A stretch of DNA of 64,000 nucleotides. Origin: Prorocentrum cordatum. Lineage: Eukaryota; Sar; Dinophyceae; Prorocentrales; Prorocentraceae. Every line of letters begins with the position of its first letter. The first letter of the stretch is position 1. Position numbers and translations under genes: made by a program. Below the pieces are notes generated by a model. It had not been told where the DNA came from. It saw only the letters and a program-made list of their open reading frames with translations, and did not search any database. Where the stretch lies: assembly GCA_963575745.1 (NCBI GenBank), contig CAUYUJ010014171.1, positions 1,257,005 to 1,321,004 on the forward strand. The letters are read 5' to 3'. Shown here in pieces: positions 21,691 to 31,692 of the stretch.

Positions 21691-22395
21691 AAGAATGAGA
21701 GTTCAACGGCTCCTGCTTTACACTTCCTCCAACTTTACTCGGGACCTCCGCTCCCGCCTGAGACTTCCTCCCAATGTACTCAGGATCGGCGCTCCCGCCT
21801 GTGACTTCGTGACTTCCTCGTAATTTAGTCAGGACCCCCCCTTCCGTCTGAGGCTTCTTCGCAATTCACTCAAGAACGGCGCTCCCGCTTAAGATTTCCT
21901 TGCGCTTTAGTCTAGACCCCCGCTCCCGCCAGACATCCCCTTTTCAGGAATTGCGCTCTCGCCTGCGACTGCTTCGCAGTTTATTCAGAAATTGCGCTAT
22001 CTACGCTCAGGCACCACGCTCGCGCCAAGGACGCCGTCACACTTTACTTGGGAATCGCGCTCTCGCCCTACTCAGGCATCCCGCTTGAATTTCCCACCCG
22101 CCCGACCCGCCCGTCAGAGGATCGCCCGCCCGTCGTGGGCTGCCGCCCGAGACTTCCTTGTAGAATGACGTTTTCGCCTAGGACTTCTTCGAACGTTCGC
22201 AGGCTTACCTTCCTGTTCCTCCCTCCTCCCGGGCCTGTTGGTCCCCCACCAGTGCGCATTGTTTTTTCTCTATCAAAGTGCGCCCCTCGACGCTCGCACC
22301 CTGTTTATTTGACAGGGAAAGTCATCCGGGCCAAACTGTGCCCCTGGGCCCCCGGCTACAACAACAAGTACTCCCGCCTCAGAGTTCGCCCGCCA
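21691..22395 (+). repeat. DR1 units, plus orientation
   Basis: 41-bp units (21700-21900), the GCGCCAAGGACGCC box, CCCACCCGCCCGACCCGCC near 22098, then CCCCACCAGTGCGCATTG, GACGCTCGCACCCTGTTTA and GACAGGGAAAGTCATC near 22315, ending in CTACAACAACAAGTACTCCC. The LINE fragment starts directly after it. Confidence 0.8.
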
Positions 22396-22399
22396 GCTC

Positions 22400-23316
22400 C
22401 TCGGGTTCCCGGTCCACGACGTCGAGCCCCGTCAGCGGCCCCACCGTCTACGCACCTCTACCTCGAGTTCCAGGCTTCGCCGATGCGGGGCTGAGCTTGG
22501 TGCATCGGGCTCTCTGCAGCTTCCCGCCGCTGCTTGTGTCCATGCCGACGTGGGGCCTACCATGGCTTTGCAGCACGGTGTTCGCGCATTTGCTGCACGG
22601 CCTCGTCGGCCACTCATTGTCGGCTCCTGGGCAGGCGCCAGCGGTGCTGCTCGCAGCGTGCGTGGCTTCTACCCCCTGGGACGTACTCTGCCTCGGGGCC
22701 GCGATCCTTGGCGGACCCAGCCAGCGCTGCTTGGCCTGCTTGTGCTCCGTGGGCCTGGCCGCCGAGTTTCACGTCAGCAGGCCGTTTTGCGAGCTCCTCA
22801 CGCTGGCCGCGACGATCAGCCTCAGTCCGGCCACGTACTCGGACATGCCGTTGGCTTCGGGCGGTCACGTGGTCCTGATCGTCAGGACCCTCATCGCCCC
22901 AGCCTTCCCAGCAGGGTCGGGGAGCGGAGGAGTGTGCGGCACGTGCCATTGGGAGATGAACAGGTGCACGTGCACCAGGGGCTCCACGAGCCGGCCAGAG
23001 CGCGACCGCTCCACCTCGCCTCGACGAGTGGCGCCGTTGGCGCCGCCGCCAGGGACGGCAAGTTCATCGAGTGCGGGCCCTGCGCAAATGGAGGGGGAGG
23101 CCGAGGTGTCGGTCAGGAACACGTTCGTGGAGGTCGGCACTCGCGCCTCGCCGGCTCGCCGTGCGCTCAGGCGCAATCGCAGCGAGGGGGACGAGCCCGG
23201 CGATGACCCACTTCTCCATGAGCGAATCGCCAGCATGCGCCTCGACGACACGAACGCCATGGACGAGGACGCGGGGATGCCGCTGGCCGAGCGCCGCCGG
23301 CGAGCTGCGCCGGAGG

Positions 23317-23375
<59 letters not shown>

Positions 23376-24215
23376 CGCGCGGGCGCCCAGCCTCCGGCCA
23401 TGCAGGCAGAGGGAGGCGCCGGGCGCGCTGCGGAGCCAGCCGCTGCTGCCCTCCCGCCGCAGGCTGCGCAGCCGCCGCCGCCAGCCCCCGCCGCGCCCCG
23501 CCCTGCAGCCCGGCGGCGGGCCCGCGTCGCTGCCCGGTGCCCGGCTGCCCGCGCGCCGATCCTGCCGTCTCGGCAGGGTGGTCCTGCCAGGAGAGCATGA
23601 GGGTCCACTTGAATGAGCACGCGGCGGGCCGCTACCCCAACCTGCCGCCCGTCCTGCAGGAGTTCCCTTGACCAACGCGCCCTCGGCCAATGCTCGGTTC
23701 GTCAACGGTTCCTGAGCCTCCGCTGCCAGGGAGTGTGCCCTCTGGCCGACGCTGGCGACGCGGCCGGCCAGCCAGGGCTCCCTTCGCTGCGGACCGTCTT
23801 CTCCAGCCACGCCGGCACGAGGCGCCACGCGCCCAAGGGGGCCAGGGCGTTGTGGGCACAGTGCTTGGTGCAGGCCGTGGCGTTGGCGGTCCACCACAAC
23901 ACCGAAGCAGCTTGGGTCCAACTGGCCATGCTGCCCAAGTGCGCGCTGCGCCCACACAGCCGCGGAGGCCGAGGCAGCCGGAACGCCAGCGAGCAGGAAG
24001 CCAAGAACCTCTGCCGCCGCTGGCTGGAGGGAGAGCGCCAGACGCTCTGGGCGGAGACGACAGAGCGGCGCCAGACCGGGGGAACGGACAAGGCGACTCA
24101 CCGAGCACAGCGCTGCCTCGACTTGGCTTCGGAGGGGCTCTACTCGAAAAGCTGCGCTTCGCTGACGTCGGAGCCGCCTGTGTCCGTCACGCCGGCCGTC
24201 GTGGACTGGGTAGGG
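22400..24215 (+). pseudogene. 5' part of a dinoflagellate LINE, broken
   Basis: A protein-like frame follows the DR1 copy. It carries hydrophobic segments (VFAHLLHGLVGHSL, LLTLAATISLSPA), an acidic region (MRLDDTNAMDEDAGMPLAE) and a poly-Ala tract from (CTG)n at 23320-23374. Near 23500 the sense shifts frame to a C2H2-type finger: RCPVPGCPR with C-x4-C, then MRVHLNEHAAGRY with H-x3-H (23597-23635). After a stop and another shift it continues to about 24210 (GVCPLADAGDAAG, WAQCLVQAVALAVH, RRWLEGERQTLWAE, SKSCASLTSEPPVSVTPAVVD). From knowledge of these elements this region precedes the reverse transcriptase. The homologous point of the ORF is where the LINE at 36.64 kb becomes recognisable. Two or more frameshifts make it dead. 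Confidence 0.65.
23320..23374 (+). repeat. (CTG)18 microsatellite
   Basis: An uninterrupted CTG run, poly-Ala in the LINE frame. Confidence 0.95.
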
Positions 24216-24728
24216 TTGAACGGGCTTTTTGGGGGCTTCAGAAACTTTGACATTTACAGCTCGGGTGCACGGGCGAAGGGCCCCCCTGGGCCCCCTTCTT
24301 TTTAAACATCAACGCCGTCGGGAACATAAAACAACGCGCCAAACGATATCGATACTTACGCTGCCATAGCATGCGTGCGTCTGCGGCCCCAGAAAGTACA
24401 TGCAAATTGCGAAGTCACCGCGCTCAACCATTTCGGACTCGGGACGTTTAGGAGGGCTCTTCGTCGAGAGAGCCAACGAGTCAAGTGCGCATCCCCCTCA
24501 TGGCAACCCTAAAGTCGCTGTCGCATACATATTGGCTGGGTTGCCCCCAAGCCCCTGTAGCGATTTATTTATGCAAAAATAAACCAAGCCAACGCCGCCG
24601 GCACACCCCGCCCCTAACAAACGATTCATTATTGACACAGCTAGTGAGAACATTGTCTGGGGGATATGTTCGGTCAACACGCATCTGGGTCATGTGCCGC
24701 CGCTTCCCCCTCCTCCTCCTCTCCCCCA
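24216..24728. other. No assignable feature
   Basis: The LINE similarity stops near 24215. The following 500 bp have lower GC than their neighbours and show no repeat or coding frame that I can support. Confidence 0.5.
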
Positions 24729-24750
24729 CCCGCGGCCGTTTTGGCCCGCA
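24729..24750 (+). other. Possible strongly decayed spliced-leader relic
   Basis: CCCGCGGCCGTTTTGGCCCG aligns with the SL without gaps at 14 of 22 positions. Five mismatches are T to C or A to G transitions, as expected of decay towards GC. A CT-rich tract (24700-24728) precedes it and the first ATG of the next gene is 34 bp downstream. In GC-rich DNA this score is weak alone; position is the main argument. Confidence 0.3.
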
Positions 24751-24784
24751 CGAACGCGCCCGTTTGTGGGCACGTGGACTCAGG

Positions 24785-26160
24785 ATGTCGCAGCGCAAGA
24801 CAGCATATCTCCAGGACTTCATCTCGATAGCCCGCTCACGCAATGTCAATGTCCAAGTTGGCCAGTTCGGCCGTATTCGTATCATCGATGTGGCCCACAT
24901 GTTGCACGCCATTGTTGGGTCAGATGGATTGGGGACAACTCGCTTGAAACATATTATCGTGGAGATCCTTGGCCAAGTGTTTCCGTGCCCAGACTGCGAC
25001 GACCTTTGTTGGCACGATAAGGCAAACATGACAGTCGCTTGTTTGCCAGCGGTCTGGGAGCGAGTATCTGGAGAGCACTACACCCAAGAGGATTTACAAT
25101 TATTTCTGGAAGGATTGGGTATCCCACGGAAGCGGCCTAGGCTCTCGACGCAGGTCATTCCTATGGTTGACGACCCAGCATATTCAACTGGAGAGGCTGC
25201 GGCTGCACCAGATATGTGCTTGGTCCCGTACGCATCGTGTTCACGAGATGAATTGGTGGAGCTTCTGAACGGCCGCGACCATGAGATTCGTAGTTTGAAA
25301 GCAGAGCTGAAAGCAGCACGCCAGAGCAAAACTCATTTCGAGAAACGGTGCGGTGATCTTGTGGCTGCGGTCGAGCAGGCCAAACAATCAGAGAAAGCCT
25401 TGGTCGCTATTGCAAATTTTCGGCCACGGAGGAACGCGGCGGTATATGGTGGGTACACGCTAGCTTTACATCGTAACAGGGGCCACTTGGGATCTGGTGC
25501 CATCGCTGCTATCGTCGCGGGCGATGCCCGCTCTGGTGGCCTGTCAGAGAATTCGAGGGCGATTGTCGTAGGGTTCGAACACAAGGCATGCATTGGCAAG
25601 CAGGTTCGCTCGCGACAGTTTTACCGTGGCGCCGACACCTTCGTCGACGAAGCCGCCTCCACAGGTGATTGGTTCGTCGAGTGTCACAACTACAAGGGGG
25701 ACGGGACGAAGCAAGACATGATCGACAAGCACAAGATCCACGTGTCTATGGTAACATCGAGCTTCACACAGGGCATCGAAATCATGAACGCAATGATCGA
25801 CGACGACCCCTCGACCTTTGACGTTGAGAAGTTGATCATCCCGTCCGTTTCCAGCGCATGTGACCTCCAAGTTCAGGCGTCTGGCACTGGGGAAGAGACA
25901 TACAACTTAGTGAAGATCGAGATGTCGTCTGTGAGCTGCCCTCATTTCGAGGATCGTGTCAAACACTGTGGGCTTCATCAACACAGGGTGTCGGTGTACA
26001 ACTTCACTTTGGACCAAGGCCCCGACAATCAAGGTTTTATTCGTCGGGCTCGCAATGTAATGTTGAGCGCGACCAACGTGTTGTACACGGTGTGCTGGTG
26101 CGTGCTGCACCAGATTCACCTCGTCGTGAAAAAGGCAGGGGGACTCATGGGTTGTTCCCC
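24785..26160 (+). CDS. Transposase-like protein, first exon
   Basis: Start chosen at the ATG at 24785, the first after the CT tract and possible SL relic. The 5' side has a short basic segment and a C-x2-C motif (FPCPDCDDLCWHDK, about 24980-25010). Next come a coiled-coil-like stretch (ELVELLNGRDHEIRSLKAEL, about 25250-25400) and a well-formed globular part (AIVAGDARSGGLSENSRAIV, DWFVECHNYKGDG). Near 26010-26130 the pattern LDQGPDNQGF followed by CWCVLHQIHLVVKKA resembles the second Asp and C/H-x-x-LNL region of hAT-type DDE transposases. The similarity is my inference from spacing. Coding ends in or near the inverted-repeat start of a CT-rich intron. It may be a domesticated transposase or a decaying transposon. 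No terminal inverted repeats of a hAT element are visible. Confidence 0.6.
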
Positions 26161-26641
26161 CTTTTGTCCGATGCTCTTGGTGAGGGGAAAGGGGGAAACA
26201 GAGGAGGGTGGTCCTGTGGCCCAGGAGGAAGAGGAGAAACAATTGTGAAAAAGGAGGGGAAACAGGAAGAGGAGGACCGCCTCCTCTTTCCCGCTCTGTT
26301 CATTATCATCCTCCTCGTCCTCACCCTCCTCCTCCTCCACCTCCTCCTCCTCCTCCTCCTCCTCCTCCTCCTCCTCCCCCTCCTCCTCCTCCTCCCTCCC
26401 CCCTCGGACTCCTCCCCCCTCCCTTGAGAGAATATCGGGGCGTGAGCAACCCATGGGCTCGGAAAACATGCGCTTTACCTCCTCATCCTAATCCCCCTCC
26501 CCCACCTCCTTCTCCTCCTCCTCCCCCTCCTCCTCCTCCCTCCTCCCTCCTCCCTCCTCCCTCCTCCCTCCTCCCTCTTCCCTTGATAGAACAATGGGGC
26601 GTGAGCAACCCATGGGCTCTGAAAACATAGGCTTTCACAAG
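26143..26641 (+). other. Intron, introner-like, CT-rich
   Basis: Separates two well-coded parts of one protein. It is filled with CTC/CCT repeats and holds a direct repeat of about 54 bp (about 26423-26476 and 26584-26637, GGGGCGTGAGCAACCCATGG). The 5' end has CTCATGGGTTGTTCCCC (26144-26160), the inverted counterpart of GAGCAACCCATGGG near the 3' end (26603-26616). Best acceptor is CACAAG at 26636-26641. The donor is not clear; dinoflagellate introns often lack GT. Terminal inverted repeats are a feature of introner elements. Confidence 0.5.
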
Positions 26642-28790
26642 ACTTGACGGTTGGGAATGCACCAGCGAGTTCCCGACCAAGTACTTCTCTGGCATTGCCA
26701 CTTTGGCAAATCTTTGGAGGGGAACTGGCGCTGCTGAAACTATTCGGAAACAGGCCGTGCAGTTGGGCGACGAGGCTGCCAATGTGATGAGCACAGCGCC
26801 GAAGAGATGTTTGCGAGGGAGGTGGGGCAGCACTGATTCAGTGGAGGCGCATTACATTGCTGCTCTACCTTATCTCCGACAAGTCATCACAGCTTCATTG
26901 AAAAAAACAACCCAAAGCGAAACCGTCGGGCCCTGGTGCCGAGGAAGACGCAGCCTACGAAGCCGAGCAAACAAAATGGAAAGATAACGTCGTCAAGCTA
27001 ATGGCCGAGCCCCTTTTCCTGGCGATGATCGTGGTCTCGAACAGGTGTAAACGAACGTTGACGCATGCATTAAATTGGTGGCAAGCTGCAGCCAAAGAGT
27101 GCAATGCAGCCATGAGGCGCTGTCGGTCAGAAGATCGAACTTACCTGGGTCATACTCCCCTGTCCGTTTTCTTGACGAAGAAAGCTTCGCAATGGTTTGC
27201 AGAAATATCCAACCAGCTCGACCCGACGACCATTCACAATCATGCATATCGGGGTCCAATCTGGAGCATAGTGCCCGAGAACAAGCACAACGACGTTAGG
27301 GCCATGATCGCCGCTTTGACATTGGAAATCGCAGCGCAGTGGAAGTTCCGCTTTGTCGATCCTGCTACTTCGCGGCCTTGGCGTCTGCTGGTTTTGCTTT
27401 TAACGCCTCCAGGGGGAGCGTGCGAGGAGCGACAACGCGTGGCAGCGGATCTGCTGGCTGCTAGCGACTGCTGCTTGGATAGCCCGATATCTGATGTGGC
27501 GTGGAAGTCGCGTAAACTATTCAAGGACGAGTATGATGTCGTTCGGGTTACTGGGCGAGTCCCACTAAACCTCGCCGCATTTTTGCTCATGTGGAGGTCG
27601 GGCCTTGGATTCGATACACAGGAAGTGGAAGGCATGAACAATGTGCTTCAGGAGATGTCGAAGCGAGCTGGGTTCCTACACTTACCCTTGGCCTCGGCTA
27701 GAATGGCGATCAAAAAGGGCGACCCCATCGACGCTAGTGCTTGCGCGGGGCTTCACAGAGAGATCATGGCTGAGATGACCTCTGCTCGCCAAGCCCATCG
27801 TTTCATAGGCGCTTCTGCGTGCGGCCGGGCACCTGCCGAAGGTTGTTTCAAGCCCTGCCCTCACGCAGCAAGCGGGGGCATGGTCCGCGCAGCTGGATTC
27901 TTATCTTCGGCGAGGAAGTTGATGCTACCAGGGTTAATCAACATTGTCATGTCGTTTGGCGCTCCATGTGGTGAACCTCGTGCTGCATTCATTGTTGCTA
28001 CGTCTCACAAGTATACCGTGCACGTCGCCTTCGGAAACTTGGTGGCCGACACCTCCACCCTCACCCGACCTTTCGACATCGTGAATTTGGGGCGGGCGCT
28101 TGCTCAAATGATTGAACGCAGGGGCGAGTGTCGCAGGCTACGGTTATTCAAGTACCAAGCTGTGTGGACCTCTCTCGACCGAGCCATTGTGGAGATTGCG
28201 AGCGAGAAGTCTAGTTACATAGTCTGGAAAAGACCGCCAACAAGAAAAGACAGCTCGGGTGGTAAACCTGGATATGAGGGAGATCAGGCCGATGGGGGTG
28301 ATGCCGCTGACGGTGGTGAAGCTTTTCCAGATCGTGGGGCGGAGGCTGATGATGCACGAGATGCCGAGTTAGATCTGGAGGGACTGCTGGAAGATATGTT
28401 GGACATGGGTACGGACGGCGCTGATATTCAACTCGGCGATGAGGAGTCTGCTGATGAGGGGGCGGTCGACTCGGGCGACGACGGACTGTTCGGCATCGAC
28501 GAGGACGGCTTCCGCGAGGACGGGCATGGCCATGGTGGTGCGCCTTGCCCCGTCGACGCGGTCGGCATCGATGGCGGTGCCTTGGCTGCCTTGCGCAGGG
28601 CCGCTGCTGCTGGCAAAGAGGCCATCGAGGACGCTCGTTCGAAGGCCCAGGGCCTTGCCGCGACCCCGCTAGATCGTCATGTGATTTCGCTGGCACTGGG
28701 AAGCATCCAAACCCGTGCCCGAACCTCAGGCCCGATCCCGATCCTGGAAGGGGAACTCTATGTTCAAGGTGCTAGTGTGTGGGGGCGGGG
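26642..28790 (+). CDS. Transposase-like protein, second exon
   Basis: Continues the protein: LDGWECTSEFPTKYFSGIAT, IATLANLWRG, then PKRCLRGRWGSTDSVE, a pattern like the R-W motif after the catalytic core of hAT transposases. In the A7 run at 26901-26907 the sense moves one base: upstream YLRQVITASLKK, downstream KAKPSGPGAEEDAAYEAEQT, VVKLMAEPLFLA. From there it runs to about 28780 with good composition (VPLNLAAFLLMWRSGLGFDT, EVEGMNNVLQEMSKRAGF). The last 170 residues are acidic and low-complexity (LEDMLDMGTDGADIQLGDEE). A second shift in G runs near 28777-28796 leads to the C-terminal zinc finger. Both shifts are at homopolymers, so they could be assembly errors in a living gene. Alternative: a young pseudogene. 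Confidence 0.6.
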
Positions 28791-29327
28791 GGCAAGTTGT
28801 TTGGGTCTGAAGTTCGGCGCGGGTTGAGTATGTGTCCCAAGGTTGTGTATGAGGGCGCATGCATGTTCGTGCGTTGGGAGAATCCGTGGGCCTGGGAGGC
28901 TCGGCACGTGCAGATCGACGAAAAGTCACGGATCAAATGCAACATCCCGTTTGTGGTGCCCCTCCAGAACTATACGAATTGTCGCGCGATCATCACCGAC
29001 ACTGGTGCCGTCATGAAGAAGGCCACAGCCCCACGCAGAGAGCCTATGCCAGAGTGGTGTTTGGCGTTGCAACGATGGACTGACGCACAACTACTAAAAG
29101 GGCCCACCGCTGAGGGCTCGCGTGCGTTGTGCACCGAATTAGCAAGGAGCGCAGCCGACAAAGTCGCCGATCCTGGGATCGGGAGCTCCCTCTTCAAATG
29201 CACGTGCTGCGCTGTGGTGTGGCACGACGCGTGTGCCTTGCGAATCCACGCCAATCGTGAGGTCATCGACTGGGCTTCCTTTATATGCCCAGCGTGCGCA
29301 GACTGCGAAACAAACGCAAAGGCGTGA
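28779..29327 (+). CDS. C-terminal PHD-like zinc-finger part of the same protein
   Basis: The frame runs on from the previous part after the G-run shift and ends at TGA 29325-29327. It includes VVYEGACMFVRWENPWAWEA and FVVPLQNYTNCRAII. Near the end comes a cysteine/histidine pattern FKCTCCAVVWHDACALRIH, then SFICPACADC. The order C-x2-C, H-x2-C, C-x2-C fits the second half of a PHD-type finger; a first C-x2-C pair upstream is not evident. PHD fingers usually bind histone tails. For this protein that is only a suggestion. The stop is followed directly by CT-rich DNA. Confidence 0.55.
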   Translation: MGAGGKLFGSEVRRGLSMCPKVVYEGACMFVRWENPWAWEARHVQIDEKSRIKCNIPFVVPLQNYTNCRAIITDTGAVMKKATAPRREPMPEWCLALQRWTDAQLLKGPTAEGSRALCTELARSAADKVADPGIGSSLFKCTCCAVVWHDACALRIHANREVIDWASFICPACADCETNAKA

Positions 29328-29329
29328 GG

Positions 29330-29530
29330 AACCGTCCCTCCTTCCTCCCCCTGTATCTGTTCCCCCCCAACTTCTTCCTTCCATCCTCCCTCCCTCCTCC
29401 CCCCTCCCTCACTCGCAAACCGTTCGCCTGCCTCTTCCTCTCTCACTCCTCCTTCTCCCCCGCATCCTTCTCCTCCTCCTCCTCCTCCTCCACCTCCTCC
29501 TCCTCCTCCTCCCACCCTCAAGCTGGGGGG
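29330..29530. repeat. CT-rich tract after the gene
   Basis: CCTCC/CTCCTC repeats with few interruptions, starting at the stop codon of the transposase-like gene. Such tracts precede splice acceptors in this window, but no downstream gene follows closely. Confidence 0.7.
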
Positions 29531-29591
29531 CGATTAGATGCCCGCTGCGAGGTCGCAGAGCAGGGCGAGCGCCTCGGGAGGAGGGCGCCTT

Positions 29592-30690
29592 GACGCATGA
29601 TGTCTAAGTGATGCTCTCTAGGGGACGGAGCCTTGACACAAGATGTCTAAGTGAGGGCCTCGGCGGCAGGGCAGCTTGACACAGGATGTCTAAGTGAGGG
29701 CCTCTGGGGGAGGACACATTGACGCAGGATGTCTAAGTGGGGGCCTCTGGGGCAGCGGACCTTGACACAGGATGTCTAAGTGAGGGCCTCTGGGGCAGGG
29801 GACCTTGACACATGATGTCTAAGTCAGGGCCTCTGGGGCAGCGGGCCTCGACACAGGATGTCAAAGTGAGGGCCTCTGGGGCAGGGGACCTTGACACAGG
29901 ATGTCTAAGTGAGGGCCTCTGGGGCAGGGCACCTTGACACAGGATGTCTAAGTGGGGGCCTCTGGGGCAGGGGACCTTGACACATGATGTCTAAGTGAGG
30001 GCCTCTGGGGCAGGGCACCTTGACACAGGATGTCTAAGTGAGGGCCTCTGGGGGAGGGGACCTTGACACAGGATGTCTAAGTGAGGGCCTCTGGGGGATG
30101 GGGACCTTGACGCAGGATGTCTAAGTGGGGGCCTCGGGGGGCAGGGTGCCTTGACACGTGATGTCTAAGTGAGGGCCTCTGGGGCAGCGGACCTTGACAC
30201 AGGATGTCTAAGTGAGGGCCTCTGGGGCAGCGGACCTTGACACAGGATGTCTAAGCGAGGGCCTCTGGGGCAGCGGACCTTGACACAGGATGTCTAAGTG
30301 AGGGCCTCTGGGGCAGCGGACCTTGACACAGGATGTCTAAGTGAGGGCCTCTGGGGCAGCGGACCTTGACACAGGATGTCTAAGTGAGGGCCTCTGGGGC
30401 AGCGGACCTTGACACAGGATGTCTAAGTGAGGGCCTCTGGGGCAGGGGACCTTGACACAGGATGTCTAAGTGAGGGCCTCTGGGCAGGGTACCTTGACAC
30501 AGGATGTCTAAGCGAGGGCCTCTGTGGCAGGGGACCTTGACACAGGATGTCAAAGTGAGGGCCTCTGGGGGAGGGCACCGTGACACAGGATGTCTAAGTG
30601 GGGGCCTCTGGGGGAGGGTACCTTGACACAGGATGTCTAAGTGAGCCTCTTGGGGGGGCCTTTGCGGTGACGACCTTGGCACAATATGTC
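29592..30690 (+). repeat. 43-bp tandem array, about 25 copies
   Basis: Exact spacing of 43 bp between successive GATGTCTAAGTGAGGGCCTC boxes, for example at 30203 and 30246. The unit continues TGGGGCAGCGGACCTTGACACAG. Copies are 85-100% alike; seven near-identical ones lie at 30180-30440 and flanking ones diverge, the usual pattern of unequal exchange at the centre of an array. Confidence 0.95.
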
Positions 30691-30918
30691 AAACTCCGCA
30701 TCTTGAGTTAAGAACCTGTGCGACTCCCGTCCATCCATTCCTCCTCCCCTCCTCGTGTTGGTTGGTTTGTGTTTGATGTGCTTCGGTTTAGTTATGTGCG
30801 CCTCGGGCGTTGTTCTTATAAGCTTGAGCCCCAAAGATTGTGGACTGTCTCTCGCAGCTCTGAGCGCGCTCCTCGCTGTCCCACCCCCCTCCGTCCCGCC
30901 GAGGCCCGAGAGGGGGGG

Positions 30919-31094
30919 ATTCTAGGCCAAAAACCAGCGTCAATATTTTTTCAAAATTTGACGCTCGATTTTGGGCTGTTCACGGCCCTATCTACACGCG
31001 CACTAGATTCTAGGCCAAAAACCAGCGTCAATATTTTTAAAGATTTTGACGCTCGATTTTGGGCTGTTCACGGCCCTATCTACACGCACACTAA
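30919..31094. repeat. 88-bp tandem duplication with internal dyad
   Basis: Two copies of a unit starting ATTCTAGGCCAAAAACCAGC at 30919 and 31007. Each contains an inverted repeat: AGCGTCAATATTTT pairs with AAAATTTGACGCT across a few bases. The copies differ mainly in the hairpin centre. Confidence 0.85.
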
Positions 31095-31263
31095 GGAAGC
31101 CCGTTAACAAACATGTAGTTTCGTGCCCCGACTCCCTGGCTTGTTTGACCGTGGAGCGCGTCTAGCACCACTGAGGTTTGTTTAACCAGCTTGGCGAGGG
31201 AGCCTGTCTAACAGAGGGGCGCGTCTAGCAAAAGGAGCGCATCTAGCACCGCCAAAACTAAGA

Positions 31264-31307
31264 GGGGAAATAGCGTACCAATCGCAAGATTGGTACGCTA
31301 TTTCCCC
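31264..31307. other. Perfect 20-bp hairpin with GCAA loop
   Basis: GGGGAAATAGCGTACCAATC (31264-31283), loop GCAA (31284-31287), then the exact reverse complement (31288-31307). No mismatch in 20 bp, in DNA that is otherwise degenerate, points to recent origin or selection. The loop is a GNRA tetraloop if transcribed. Confidence 0.9.
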
Positions 31308-31366
31308 AACTCCCTGGTCTGGTCTGCGTTTGCTCGTGCTTGCGTCGTCGTTTGCCCGACGACGCC

Positions 31367-31512
31367 AGACCACCAGACCACCGGGCCACCAGGCCACCAG
31401 ACCGCCAGACCACCAGACCACCAGACCACCAGACCACCAGACAACCAGATCATCAGACCGCCAGACCACTGGACCACCAGACCCCCAGACCACCAGACCA
31501 CCAGACGTTCGA
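31367..31512. repeat. 9-bp minisatellite (CCAGACCAC)n
   Basis: About 16 copies of CCAGACCAC with variants GCCAGACCG and GGGCCACCA. It yields false TTRPPDHQ frames. Confidence 0.9.
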
Positions 31513-31595
31513 GAACGCCCAAGAGCACTGCCCAAGAGAATCTGTAGCGATGCAGTTGTGTGTTGTTACTTTGTGGTTGTGTCACATCCTCCGTC

Positions 31596-31615
31596 TCTCT
31601 AGCCATTTTGGCCCA
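31596..31615 (+). other. Probable spliced-leader relic
   Basis: The 13-base SL core TAGCCATTTTGGC is exact at 31600-31612, followed by CCA against TCA. A CCGT, the SL 5' part, lies a few bases upstream at 31591-31594, separated by CTCTCT. The next long gene has its first ATG at 31693, 78 bp further. It could be an SL with a small insertion, or a gene-specific chance match. Confidence 0.55.
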
Positions 31616-31692
31616 TATGCTCGACGTGGAAACGTTGAGGCCGCGCGCCTGGGGAGCAGGCGGTGTCGGAGGGCCCGCGGCCCTGAAGCCCC

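Noticed and set aside
29592-30690. CRISPR-like look of the regular 43-bp array
   Set aside because: The repeats are contiguous, with no unique spacers, and the sequence is eukaryotic. It is a plain tandem repeat.
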